Positions 43,984 through 51,225 of a stretch of DNA of 64,000 bases are shown in pieces (the first letter of the stretch is position 1; every line of letters begins with the position of its first letter). Made by a program: the position numbers and the translations under genes. The DNA lies in assembly GCF_015182315.1 (NCBI RefSeq), contig NZ_PRDL01000001.1, positions 1,178,001 through 1,242,000 of the forward strand, given 5' to 3'. The stretch comes from Cellvibrio polysaccharolyticus (GTDB taxonomy: Bacteria > Pseudomonadota > Gammaproteobacteria > Pseudomonadales > Cellvibrionaceae). The notes beneath the pieces are model-generated. The model saw only the letters and a list, made by a program, of their open reading frames with translations, was not told where the DNA came from and searched no databases.

Positions 43984-45003
43984 TCAATTATTGAGTAAGG
44001 AAAATGCGGTTTGCATCGGTGCGTTGGTGGTGGTACCGAGCGGATGCACCAGGCCAAAGCTGGTAAATACCTCGGCACATTCCGGATCAGACACCGTAGA
44101 CATACAACCCGCCGGGCCGGCTTCATCTGCACCGAGATTACTGCGTGCAACAATGGCGGCGTAATCCAGTTTGATGCGGGACTTGCCGGGCATAAATCCA
44201 TCCAGCGTAATGTCAGCGCGATTCAGTTGTGCACAGCTAACTTTTTCACCGCTAATGGCATCACCGGTACAGGCGGTGCTACCCAGATGAATATTCCAAC
44301 GGTTACTGGTCCATTCCGGGCTGCCGGGGCGAGTAATGGCAACATCGGTAAAAATATCGAGGCCGGTAAATTTATAACCTACGTTCCAACCCCAGTTCAT
44401 CCCGGATGCCAGCCCCGGGCTTTTCAGCGGCCCTGTTGCCCTGGTTTGGTCAGCATGGTTATGCGTTTCCGGTACGCCGAGCGTAAAACGCACACCGGCA
44501 ATCGTATGGGAGCCCAAAGTGACTTTACCTTTCACGCTTTTATTCATGGCCGGGTTCTCATCGCCCTGGCAAGCAGCAGCACCGGAGCCCAATTTATTGC
44601 GAAAATCCAGCAGCGCGACATTGGCAGTTTGCAAATCGGTTTCATCCAGTTCAATCGGCAAGGTTTCACCGGATGCAGTTAATAGCACAAGGTTGTGCAC
44701 ATAAAAACGGAAGTCTGCAATACGGCCGGACGTGCCCACCGTACCCAGCCCATCCAGTAATGCGTCGCAACTGATTGGCGTAGTGCCTGCAAAAGCTTCA
44801 AAGGGAATTTCAATCGCAACCTTGCCATTACTGGCTGCTGAAGAACTTGAACTGCTGGGAATACTACTGGCCTGGCTGCTTGAAGAACTGCTGATAGCTG
44901 AAGACGAATTGCCGGATTCTATTTTTGTGCCGGAGCCTGAACCGCCGCAAGCCGTCAGTGCCGATGCAATAAATAATAATGACATGGGTTTTATCAGTTT
45001 CAT
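43984..45003 (-). CDS. mbnP: MbnP-like copper-binding lipoprotein
   Basis: This 339-residue protein has a lipobox LTACG (Cys19), a polyserine linker (about residues 30-60), then the MbnP domain. The domain includes IADFRFYVHNLVLL, LLDFRNKLGSGAAACQG, GVRFTLGVPETHNHAD, MNWGWNVGYKF (the Trp region that MbnH converts to kynurenine) and several Cys pairs (STACTG, AGCMSTVSDPEC). It would bind copper in the periplasm. The start at 45003 is an ATG with GGGAA about nine bases upstream. The Ser-rich linker is common in Cellvibrio-group secreted proteins. It shares a divergent promoter region with the small cytochrome. Confidence 0.85.
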   Translation of the reverse strand: MKLIKPMSLLFIASALTACGGSGSGTKIESGNSSSAISSSSSSQASSIPSSSSSSAASNGKVAIEIPFEAFAGTTPISCDALLDGLGTVGTSGRIADFRFYVHNLVLLTASGETLPIELDETDLQTANVALLDFRNKLGSGAAACQGDENPAMNKSVKGKVTLGSHTIAGVRFTLGVPETHNHADQTRATGPLKSPGLASGMNWGWNVGYKFTGLDIFTDVAITRPGSPEWTSNRWNIHLGSTACTGDAISGEKVSCAQLNRADITLDGFMPGKSRIKLDYAAIVARSNLGADEAGPAGCMSTVSDPECAEVFTSFGLVHPLGTTTNAPMQTAFSLLNN

Positions 45004-45106
45004 TTCCAATTTCCCTGAATGTAAAAACGTGAAATGAAATCATAAAAAGTGGTTTTTCTGAATGTGGCAAAATGCCGCAGGTATTGATAAACCCTGTTGT
45101 GAAGGT

Positions 45107-45123
45107 TGCGACACTTTGTCGCA
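45107..45123. promoter_or_regulatory. Palindromic operator TGCGACA-N3-TGTCGCA
   Basis: A perfect 7+3+7 palindrome lies between the divergent mbnP and cytochrome c genes. A near-identical site (one mismatch) precedes the ActR/RegA-like regulator gene at 46129. GCGACA half-sites with inverted repeats are typical of RegA/PrrA/ActR/RoxR regulators, so it is probably the binding site of that regulator. Confidence 0.7.
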
Positions 45124-45180
45124 TTAACATTACCGCCGTGCTGCGCAATAATTTTTCTCTACCAAAAAGGAGAAGAAATA

Positions 45181-45483
45181 ATGATTAGAGTATGCAGCGC
45201 TTTTTCTTTGCTGTCGCTAATGGCAGCGGCACCCATCGCGATGGCCGACGATATTATTGAAGGGAAGTACAATCGTTCCTGCAAAATGTGCCATGAAGCC
45301 GGACTGATGGACGCCCCGAAAACCGGCGATAAAGAAGCCTGGGCGCCACGGTTGGTGCAGGGTAACGAGGTGTTGCTAAAACACACCATGGAAGGTTACA
45401 AACTGATGCCTGCCAAAGGACTGTGTCAGGATTGTTCGGAAGACGACTATCGAAAACTGATTGATAAAATGTCAGGCAGATAG
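45181..45483 (+). CDS. Small periplasmic cytochrome c (c5-like)
   Basis: This 100-residue c-type cytochrome has a signal peptide (to about residue 22, ending AMA) and one haem site CKMCH (34-38). A distal Met region (YKLMPAKG) supplies the sixth ligand, and a Cys pair in KGLCQDCSEDDYRKL is typical of c5 cytochromes. It starts at ATG 45181 with AAGGAG eight bases upstream. It is divergent from mbnP and could be the electron carrier for the di-haem MbnH. Its 3' end overlaps the convergent regulator gene by 12 bases. Confidence 0.88.
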   Translation: MIRVCSAFSLLSLMAAAPIAMADDIIEGKYNRSCKMCHEAGLMDAPKTGDKEAWAPRLVQGNEVLLKHTMEGYKLMPAKGLCQDCSEDDYRKLIDKMSGR

Positions 45484-46020
45484 ATTGTCAGTATTCATTG
45501 AGCCGGATTCAGATTTTCTGTATCTGGCTATTTTTCGTTGCAAGGTGCGCCGGTGTAACGACAGAGAGCGGGCCGTTTCGGAAATGTTGCCATTGCAGGC
45601 ATCCAGTGCTTTCTTGATATTCTGCCACTCCATATGCGAAAGAATATTGGTGCTGCTACCCAGGTCAGCGCCTTCCTCGATATCGAAAGCGTTAATGATG
45701 TCATCAACATCCGCCGGTTTTAACAAGTAATCCCGCGCGCCCATTTTAAATGAAAACACTGCAGCCGCGATGCCAGGTTGCCGCGTCAACACGACTATTT
45801 GCATCGACGGGTTTATTTTTATCAGCTCCGCAATCAGTGCAATACCGGCATCCGGTTTTTCCAATACCGTTTCCAGTAACGCAAAACGAATCTCCTTTGT
45901 CGCCACTGCCAAAGCCGCTTTGCTGTCGTGAGAGGTATAAACACTAAAACCTCGCCGGGTAAGCTGCGGGCATAGCGTCGCAACAAAATCCATGTCGTTA
46001 TCAACAAAAAGTAATTTCAT
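45472..46020 (-). CDS. ActR/RegA/RoxR-like response regulator with Glu at the phosphosite
   Basis: This 182-residue protein has a receiver domain (1-120) and a Fis-type helix-turn-helix (about 129-168: MEWQNIKKALDACNGNISET, then ARSLSLHRRTLQRKI), the compact plan of ActR/PrrA/RegA redox regulators. The acidic pocket VDND and the Lys of LLKPAD (Lys101) are kept. The residue expected to be the phosphoaccepting Asp is Glu50 (ALLETVLEKPDAG), where relatives have VxDLxL. This may mimic the active state. No sensor kinase gene is nearby. The TGCGACA palindromes upstream of it and of cytochrome/mbnP suggest autoregulation and control of that cluster. Confidence 0.82.
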   Translation of the reverse strand: MKLLFVDNDMDFVATLCPQLTRRGFSVYTSHDSKAALAVATKEIRFALLETVLEKPDAGIALIAELIKINPSMQIVVLTRQPGIAAAVFSFKMGARDYLLKPADVDDIINAFDIEEGADLGSSTNILSHMEWQNIKKALDACNGNISETARSLSLHRRTLQRKIARYRKSESGSMNTDNLSA

Positions 46021-46128
46021 CTTTTCGCTCGGCTATTGGTGTGGAAATTAAAATTACTGCGTATTGCCATGCTGCATCGGTAATGCACCTGTGAAAAATC
46101 TACCACCTTTTTTCCGGTTTTCTACTCA

Positions 46129-46145
46129 TGCGACAATTTGTCTCA
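46129..46145. promoter_or_regulatory. Second TGCGACA-type palindrome, upstream of the regulator
   Basis: TGCGACA-ATT-TGTCTCA differs from the perfect palindrome at 45107 by one base in the right arm. It lies 109 bp before the regulator ATG and fits autoregulation. Confidence 0.65.
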
Positions 46146-46291
46146 TACCTTGTTTTTTTTGAAGCGGAAGGAATGATGAATCGGGGAAATATATTTTCAG
46201 CGGAATTGATTAAAGCAGATATGATTGGTATGAGAATATAGGTCAAAAAAAGTTACCGGTAATAGAATCCTGAATTTTCGTAAGTATCGGA

Positions 46292-46438
46292 GCGATAACG
46301 GGCGAGTTTGGTGTCAGGAAGCTTGTTCCAAAACCGTCGAGTCAGGGACGCCCGCCATCTGCGATGGATGGCCGGCTCCGCTTGTGGATGTTCACGCGTT
46401 TTGGAGCAAGTTTCCTGACACCGAACGAATAAATGGCA
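46292..46438 (+). repeat. Dispersed intergenic palindromic repeat, copy 5
   Basis: Left end GGCGAGTTTGGTGTCAGG with TTGTTCCAAAACCGTCGAGT, right end GTTTTGGAGCAAGTTTCC followed by TGACACCGAACG. Here GTGTCAGGAA replaces the usual GCGTTAGG on the left and the right end has the matching TTCCTGACAC, a compensatory change in both arms. Confidence 0.85.
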
Positions 46439-46466
46439 TTACCTCCACAATACCGTCGACCAATAA

Positions 46467-46493
46467 AAAAAGCCCACATGATGTGGGCTTTTG
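46467..46493 (-). terminator. Intrinsic terminator of the glutamine amidotransferase gene
   Basis: AGCCCACA (46471-46478) pairs with TGTGGGCT (46482-46489). Read on the minus strand the stem is followed by seven T residues, so it ends minus-strand transcripts coming from 46569. Confidence 0.85.
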
Positions 46494-46568
46494 CTTAAAG
46501 TGCTTGTGGAACTCCTTCCCCGAACAGGATTGCGGCAGCAACGCCGGAGACAGAGGTTTCCTGGACAG

Positions 46569-47384
46569 TTACGCCGCTAACAGCTTTTTTGCGTGCAAAT
46601 GACTTCCCAGCAAAGGCAGGCCATCTTTAAACACCAGGCTCTCGCCCGCCTCACAAATAATCCAATGTTCATTACGGGTCAGCGGCTTGGTCGCAATCAC
46701 CACCATGCGATCTTCCCGTGAATTATGCGCATTCAAATCCAGGCTCACATCGCTATCAATCAACGTCACCTGCGTAAACGGATAACTGCGCTCTACATAC
46801 GCCAGGTTAGTCGAGCAATGCGTGAACAAAATATCGCCGTTCGACAGCATCACATTAAACACACCAAAGGCTGCAATTTCGTCGGCCAGGGTCTGCCACA
46901 GTGAGTACAAGTCATCCAATGCGGGCGGGTTATCCCGGGTCGCTTTAGGAAATGCAGCAGCCATTCTCTCCATAATAAAGCAGAACGCGCGCTCGCTATC
47001 GGTTTCACCTTCCGGGGTAAAACGGCCAGTCAGCACCGGGTGAAAATTATGCAAATCACCGTTGTGCGAAAAAATCCAGGACTGACCCCACAGCTCACGC
47101 TTGAACGGGTGGCAATTGCGCAGGGTCACTTCACCGTAGGTCGCTTTGCGAATATGAGCAATCACGTTGCGGGACTTGATCTGCTGGGCGCGGATCGCGG
47201 TCAGTAACGGTGAGTGCGCAGCCGGTTGGTGATCCAGAAATATACGGCAGCCGTGCTCTTCAAAAAAGGCGATACCCCAGCCATCTTTGTGTTCATCGGT
47301 CAGTCCACCGCGCGCCTGAAAACCTTCAAGCGAAAAATCGATGGTGGCTGGTAATCTGCAATTCATTCCCAATAACTGGCACAT
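46569..47384 (-). CDS. Class II glutamine amidotransferase (YafJ type)
   Basis: This 271-residue cytoplasmic Ntn-type glutaminase domain stands alone. The mature protein begins at Cys2 (MCQLLGMNCR), the nucleophile once Met is removed, which fixes the start at 47384 rather than further upstream. GGLTDEHKDGWGIAFFEEHG, NVIAHIRKATYG, NCHPFKRELWG and FSHNGDLHNF are the class II glutaminase loops (His, Arg, Asn-Gly-Asp). YafJ-like proteins release ammonia from glutamine for an acceptor still undefined. It is monocistronic, ended by a strong terminator. Confidence 0.88.
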   Translation of the reverse strand: MCQLLGMNCRLPATIDFSLEGFQARGGLTDEHKDGWGIAFFEEHGCRIFLDHQPAAHSPLLTAIRAQQIKSRNVIAHIRKATYGEVTLRNCHPFKRELWGQSWIFSHNGDLHNFHPVLTGRFTPEGETDSERAFCFIMERMAAAFPKATRDNPPALDDLYSLWQTLADEIAAFGVFNVMLSNGDILFTHCSTNLAYVERSYPFTQVTLIDSDVSLDLNAHNSREDRMVVIATKPLTRNEHWIICEAGESLVFKDGLPLLGSHLHAKKLLAA

Positions 47385-47551
47385 TGGCGTGTCTGTCTTT
47401 CCGTTTTGTATGAATGGAAGGTTAAGGGTTGGTTGAAGGGACGCTGTCAATAACAGCAGTTGATGAGAGGTATAGTAGGGATAAACCCGCAAGGGGTGAA
47501 ATAATAAAAGATCGCAAGCTTATAACCAGACGCGGATTTAGCTTATAACCG

Positions 47552-48244
47552 TCAATCCCCCGTAGGTGAGATACAGAATTCGAGCACTTCCGGGTTCTGC
47601 CGCCACAGCTCGGTGAGCCTGGCTACATTGTCGATGCGCCCGGTGCGGATCACCATACGGTATTGAAAGCGGTCATCTTCCAGCAGCCGGTAACTGGTAT
47701 TGGCGATGGCAAAACCCTGCTGTTGCAACAGAGTGCGCAGCTCGGCTTCGGGAATAATGCGGTCGCGGGCAAAGGTGATGTTGTGGTGAACGTAGCATTG
47801 GCCGGGCATCACCGCCTCAATATGGCGAAAGACCGACAAAATACCCAGAGTTGCCAGCGTCGCCAGCAGGGCGGGAAAGTAGAAGCCGACCCCGATCAGA
47901 ATGCCAATGGCGGCGGTAATCCAGATGGATGCGGCGGTAGTCAGGCCGCGCACGCTGAAGCCTTCCTTGAAAATAACCCCGGCGCCGAGAAAACCGATGC
48001 CGGTCATAATGCCTTGCGCCATGCGCGTGGGGTCAGCGCGAACGGTTTCATTCACCACATCGGCAGGCATCCAGCGGGATTGAAAAAAGGTCACCATCAT
48101 TAACAAACTGGACGCCACACACACCAGCGCATGGGTGCGAAAACCCGCCGGGCGGCCATGAAAACTTCTTTCCAGGCCAATGGCACCCCCTGCCAGCAGG
48201 GCACCACCGAGATGGATAATCATTTCAATATGATCCGCTTGCAC
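47552..48244 (-). CDS. MgtC/SapB family membrane protein
   Basis: This 230-residue inner-membrane protein has four to five helices in the first 140 residues. Family signatures are GGALLAGGAIGLERSFHGRP, AGFRTHALVCVASSL, and RMAQGIMTGIGFLGAGVIFK with VRGLTTAASIWITAAIG. The last 90 residues form an ACT-like cytoplasmic domain (RTLLQQQGFAIANTSYRLLE), as in MgtC-type proteins. MgtC interferes with F-type ATP synthase and Mg2+ homeostasis in pathogens; environmental homologues are ion-homeostasis proteins. It lies alone between the amidotransferase and the PIG-L gene. Confidence 0.9.
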   Translation of the reverse strand: MQADHIEMIIHLGGALLAGGAIGLERSFHGRPAGFRTHALVCVASSLLMMVTFFQSRWMPADVVNETVRADPTRMAQGIMTGIGFLGAGVIFKEGFSVRGLTTAASIWITAAIGILIGVGFYFPALLATLATLGILSVFRHIEAVMPGQCYVHHNITFARDRIIPEAELRTLLQQQGFAIANTSYRLLEDDRFQYRMVIRTGRIDNVARLTELWRQNPEVLEFCISPTGD

Positions 48245-48336
48245 TGGTGCTCCTTGCGAATGGGCAAAGCAAACATGGTAGCAAGCAGACCAAAAAGCAG
48301 AAGGACTGTTTGTTTATATGCTTATGCCAGCGGCGG

Positions 48337-50817
48337 TTACTCGGTGCGCGGGGCAATCACATTGGCAAACAACCGCGTCGCCCCGGCCACCCCGGCCGGC
48401 AACTGGCGAAAAAACGACAGCGGTGCATAGACAAAGCGGCCCTTGCCGTAATTTGCGGTTAGCAACCCGCCGTGCAAGGTTTGCTCGCCTTCATCATTAA
48501 AAGCCAGCAGCGCGGTGTAGCGGGGGTCGTAATCTCGCGCAAAATACAGCCCGCGTTCCTGTACCCAGCCATTAAAATCCGCAGCGGTAATTTTATTGGG
48601 GTGATTGAGCAACGGGTGATCCGCTTGCAGAAAAGTCACTGCCGCCCGCTCTTCGGTAATGCGGTCACGGCTTATGGTAAACGGGTAGGGGCCAATGCCA
48701 CCGGCCGGCAAGTTGGCGAGCGTATTGTATTGGCTGACCAGCACACCGCCCTGTTCGATGTATTGATGCAAAACCGGTAGCAACTGTCGAAGGTCGGCAT
48801 CGACATTAATAGCCCGACCGCCGGTGATCAGGCTGTCGTAGTGTTGCAGCAGCTTGAGCGGTTCTGCATTGGCGACCAGCGCTGCACTGTTCAAAATATC
48901 AATGTCATAACCCAGCTGTTGCAACACCGCAGGAATTTCATCACCAGGTCCGGCGAAATAACCAATGCGGGCCTTGCTGATGTTTATATCCAGTTTCTCC
49001 AGCCGGGCGCGGCTTTCCGGGTACCAGTTGGTAACCGGAATATGTTCATAAGCAATGCGGGTTAACCCGCGGTTATACACCTGCTGGCCGGTTTCCAACG
49101 CAATGCGCAGATCGTCACTGCTGGCGGTTGCTGGCGGTTGCAGCGTAAACCGCAACACCTGTTGCTCGCCGGATTTTTCAAAATGGAAGGGCTGTGTTGG
49201 CGGTGTCACTTGCCAGCCCTCCGGTATCACCGGGCGAACCTGTCCGCTGATACGGGCAAAGCCATGTACCCGCACGGTGATAGCCTGCTCGCGGTTATGG
49301 TTGAACAGGTACACGGGCGCATCCAGTGTCGCCGTTACCGGCGGTGCCACCTGAATCGGCTGGTACACTTCGCCGCGAATCGGATCAACATACTTATGCT
49401 GCACCTCACGGGCAACCGTGACGAGCTGCCCGGCAATATTCAGCTCAATATGTACCTGCGCCCGGTTGTTATTAACCGGCAAACCAATCAGCTGCTGATC
49501 ATCTACCTGCCAGGTATATTCACTATCCAGTTTTTCCAGCCAATAAGGTTGGTCCGTGTGCACCAGCTGCAACCGGGTATTGAGGCGGGCTATCTCGCCG
49601 GGTTGCAGTACTTGCGCATCTGCAGGCGGTTGTTGCCCTGCCTGGTGTGAGTTATCGAGCAGGCGAACGGCTACCGGAATAGGACTTTCGGTAAGCACTT
49701 CAGTAATGACCTGCAAGCTGTCGCCCGCAGCGTACTCTCGCCCCTCTGCCAAACTTTCTACATGAACCCCCGCCACCTGCAACAGCAGGTTTTCTACTTG
49801 TGTGCGCTTATAATTCACCCAGGGCGAATCCGGTAATTGACGCAATTGGGTCAGTAACTGCGAAAGCGGTTTAACCAGTTTTTCCGGATGATGCGGTTCA
49901 AAGGCTTTTTGTAATTGCCGGACTTTTTTTTCAATGCCGCTGCTGCCCGCAATGCGCGACCAGTCGGTGTGGATATCTTCAAACAGATCCGCCCTGGCTG
50001 GCGTTCCGTCCAGGTGAGCAAAATGCTCGCGTCGAATGCCGCGATTGACGGCAGAACCGAAGCCCTGGCTTTTATGTTGGTCACGGCTTTTTGCGGAAAT
50101 TTCACCGTAGTGTTTCCCGGTCAGCACATTCAAACCGCCGATCTGTTTTTTCAGCTGGTCATCGCTGGTGGTATCGCCGCTATCCAAAAACCGCAACCAG
50201 GTATTCCACACAATACGCTTCGCCTGCCAGGGCTTTACCCAGGTTAATTGTTCCGGGAATCGTGTCGGGTCTGCGGCAGCGCGAAAGGCTTCCTGAGCAA
50301 GGATGGAAGACGCCTGATGATGCCCGTGCCCGGCGCGGGCGTCAGCCGGAAAGCGGGTAATAATCACATCGGGTTGGAAATTGCGAATAATCCACACCAC
50401 ATCGGCGAGAATTTTTTCCCGGTCCCACAAGGACAGGGTTTCTTTGGATGTTTTGGAAAAACCGAAATCAACCGCGCGGGTAAAAAATTGTTCTGCGCCA
50501 TCAATTTTGCGCGCCGCCAGTAATTCGTGGGTGCGAATAATGCCTAATGATGCCCCGCGTTCGCTACCAATCAAATTCTGCCCGCCATCGCCGCGCGTCA
50601 GCGATAAGTAGCCGGTGCGCAAGTGCCGGTGTTGATCCAGCCAGGTGAGCAGCTGGGTATTTTCGTCATCCGGGTGGGCGGCAATATATAGCACGCTGCC
50701 GAGCACATTCAGACGATCCAGTTGTTGGGCAATATCGCCGCTACCGCTTGCCAGGGTATTGCCGGAAAGCCAGAGCAGGGCGACGAGGAAGATGGATTGG
50801 TGTTTGGAGGTGGACAT
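48337..50817 (-). CDS. Secreted PIG-L family deacetylase with large C-terminal region
   Basis: This 826-residue protein has a signal peptide (MSTSKHQSIFLVALLWLSGN). The N-terminal LmbE/PIG-L N-deacetylase domain (about 40-290) carries the zinc motif AHPDDE (47-52), TRGDGGQN, and the GHGHHQASS region. The long C-terminal part includes beta-sandwich modules and a late GATase-like alpha/beta segment (DIDILNSAALVANAEPL, GGVLVSQYNTLANLP). Such proteins remove N-acetyl groups from sugars. The start at 50817 has AGGAC six bases upstream; earlier in-frame ATGs fall in the repeat and lack a signal. Substrate unknown. Confidence 0.87.
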   Translation of the reverse strand: MSTSKHQSIFLVALLWLSGNTLASGSGDIAQQLDRLNVLGSVLYIAAHPDDENTQLLTWLDQHRHLRTGYLSLTRGDGGQNLIGSERGASLGIIRTHELLAARKIDGAEQFFTRAVDFGFSKTSKETLSLWDREKILADVVWIIRNFQPDVIITRFPADARAGHGHHQASSILAQEAFRAAADPTRFPEQLTWVKPWQAKRIVWNTWLRFLDSGDTTSDDQLKKQIGGLNVLTGKHYGEISAKSRDQHKSQGFGSAVNRGIRREHFAHLDGTPARADLFEDIHTDWSRIAGSSGIEKKVRQLQKAFEPHHPEKLVKPLSQLLTQLRQLPDSPWVNYKRTQVENLLLQVAGVHVESLAEGREYAAGDSLQVITEVLTESPIPVAVRLLDNSHQAGQQPPADAQVLQPGEIARLNTRLQLVHTDQPYWLEKLDSEYTWQVDDQQLIGLPVNNNRAQVHIELNIAGQLVTVAREVQHKYVDPIRGEVYQPIQVAPPVTATLDAPVYLFNHNREQAITVRVHGFARISGQVRPVIPEGWQVTPPTQPFHFEKSGEQQVLRFTLQPPATASSDDLRIALETGQQVYNRGLTRIAYEHIPVTNWYPESRARLEKLDINISKARIGYFAGPGDEIPAVLQQLGYDIDILNSAALVANAEPLKLLQHYDSLITGGRAINVDADLRQLLPVLHQYIEQGGVLVSQYNTLANLPAGGIGPYPFTISRDRITEERAAVTFLQADHPLLNHPNKITAADFNGWVQERGLYFARDYDPRYTALLAFNDEGEQTLHGGLLTANYGKGRFVYAPLSFFRQLPAGVAGATRLFANVIAPRTE

Positions 50818-50908
50818 GTTTTGGTCCTGGAGTTGTAGAAATAATTTTAAGAAGAGCAGATATCGGTATATCTCGAAAAGCGGGTGACAGATTCCGAAAT
50901 TTAAAAGC

Positions 50909-51170
50909 GGTGCCATTTGTCCGTTTGTCCTTAGGAACTTTGTTCCAAAAACGCATGAACATCCGCAAGCGGAGCCGGCCAATCATCACAGATGATTGTC
51001 GTTCCGTGCGCGCAAAACATGTTTTGCTTTATGCACACTCCACCCCTGTGGCTCCGACGGGTCAACGGCAATAGCTCCTGCATTGCCCTAACTCCCGCCA
51101 TCCATGGCGGTCGTCCATGACCCGACGGTTTTGGAACAAAGAGCCTAACGCCAAACTCGCATCATGACGG
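50909..51170 (-). repeat. Dispersed intergenic palindromic repeat, copy 6 (long form)
   Basis: In minus-strand orientation its left end reads ATGCGAGTTTGGCGTTAGGC then TCTTTGTTCCAAAACCGTCG, and its right end TTTTTGGAACAAAGTTCC followed by TAAGGACAAACGGACAAATGG. The interior has the AGCCGGCCAATCATCACAGA and GCGCGCACGGAACGAC-type module shared with copy 1. Confidence 0.83.
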
Positions 51171-51225
51171 TGTTAAGACCATTGCTGATTTCTGATTGAA
51201 AGCAGAAAAAATAGAGCCGCAGTCA

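Noticed and set aside
50817..50982. Longer N-terminus for the PIG-L protein
   Set aside because: The extension enters dispersed repeat copy 6 and has no ribosome-binding site; the start at 50817 gives a signal peptide and has AGGAC in place.
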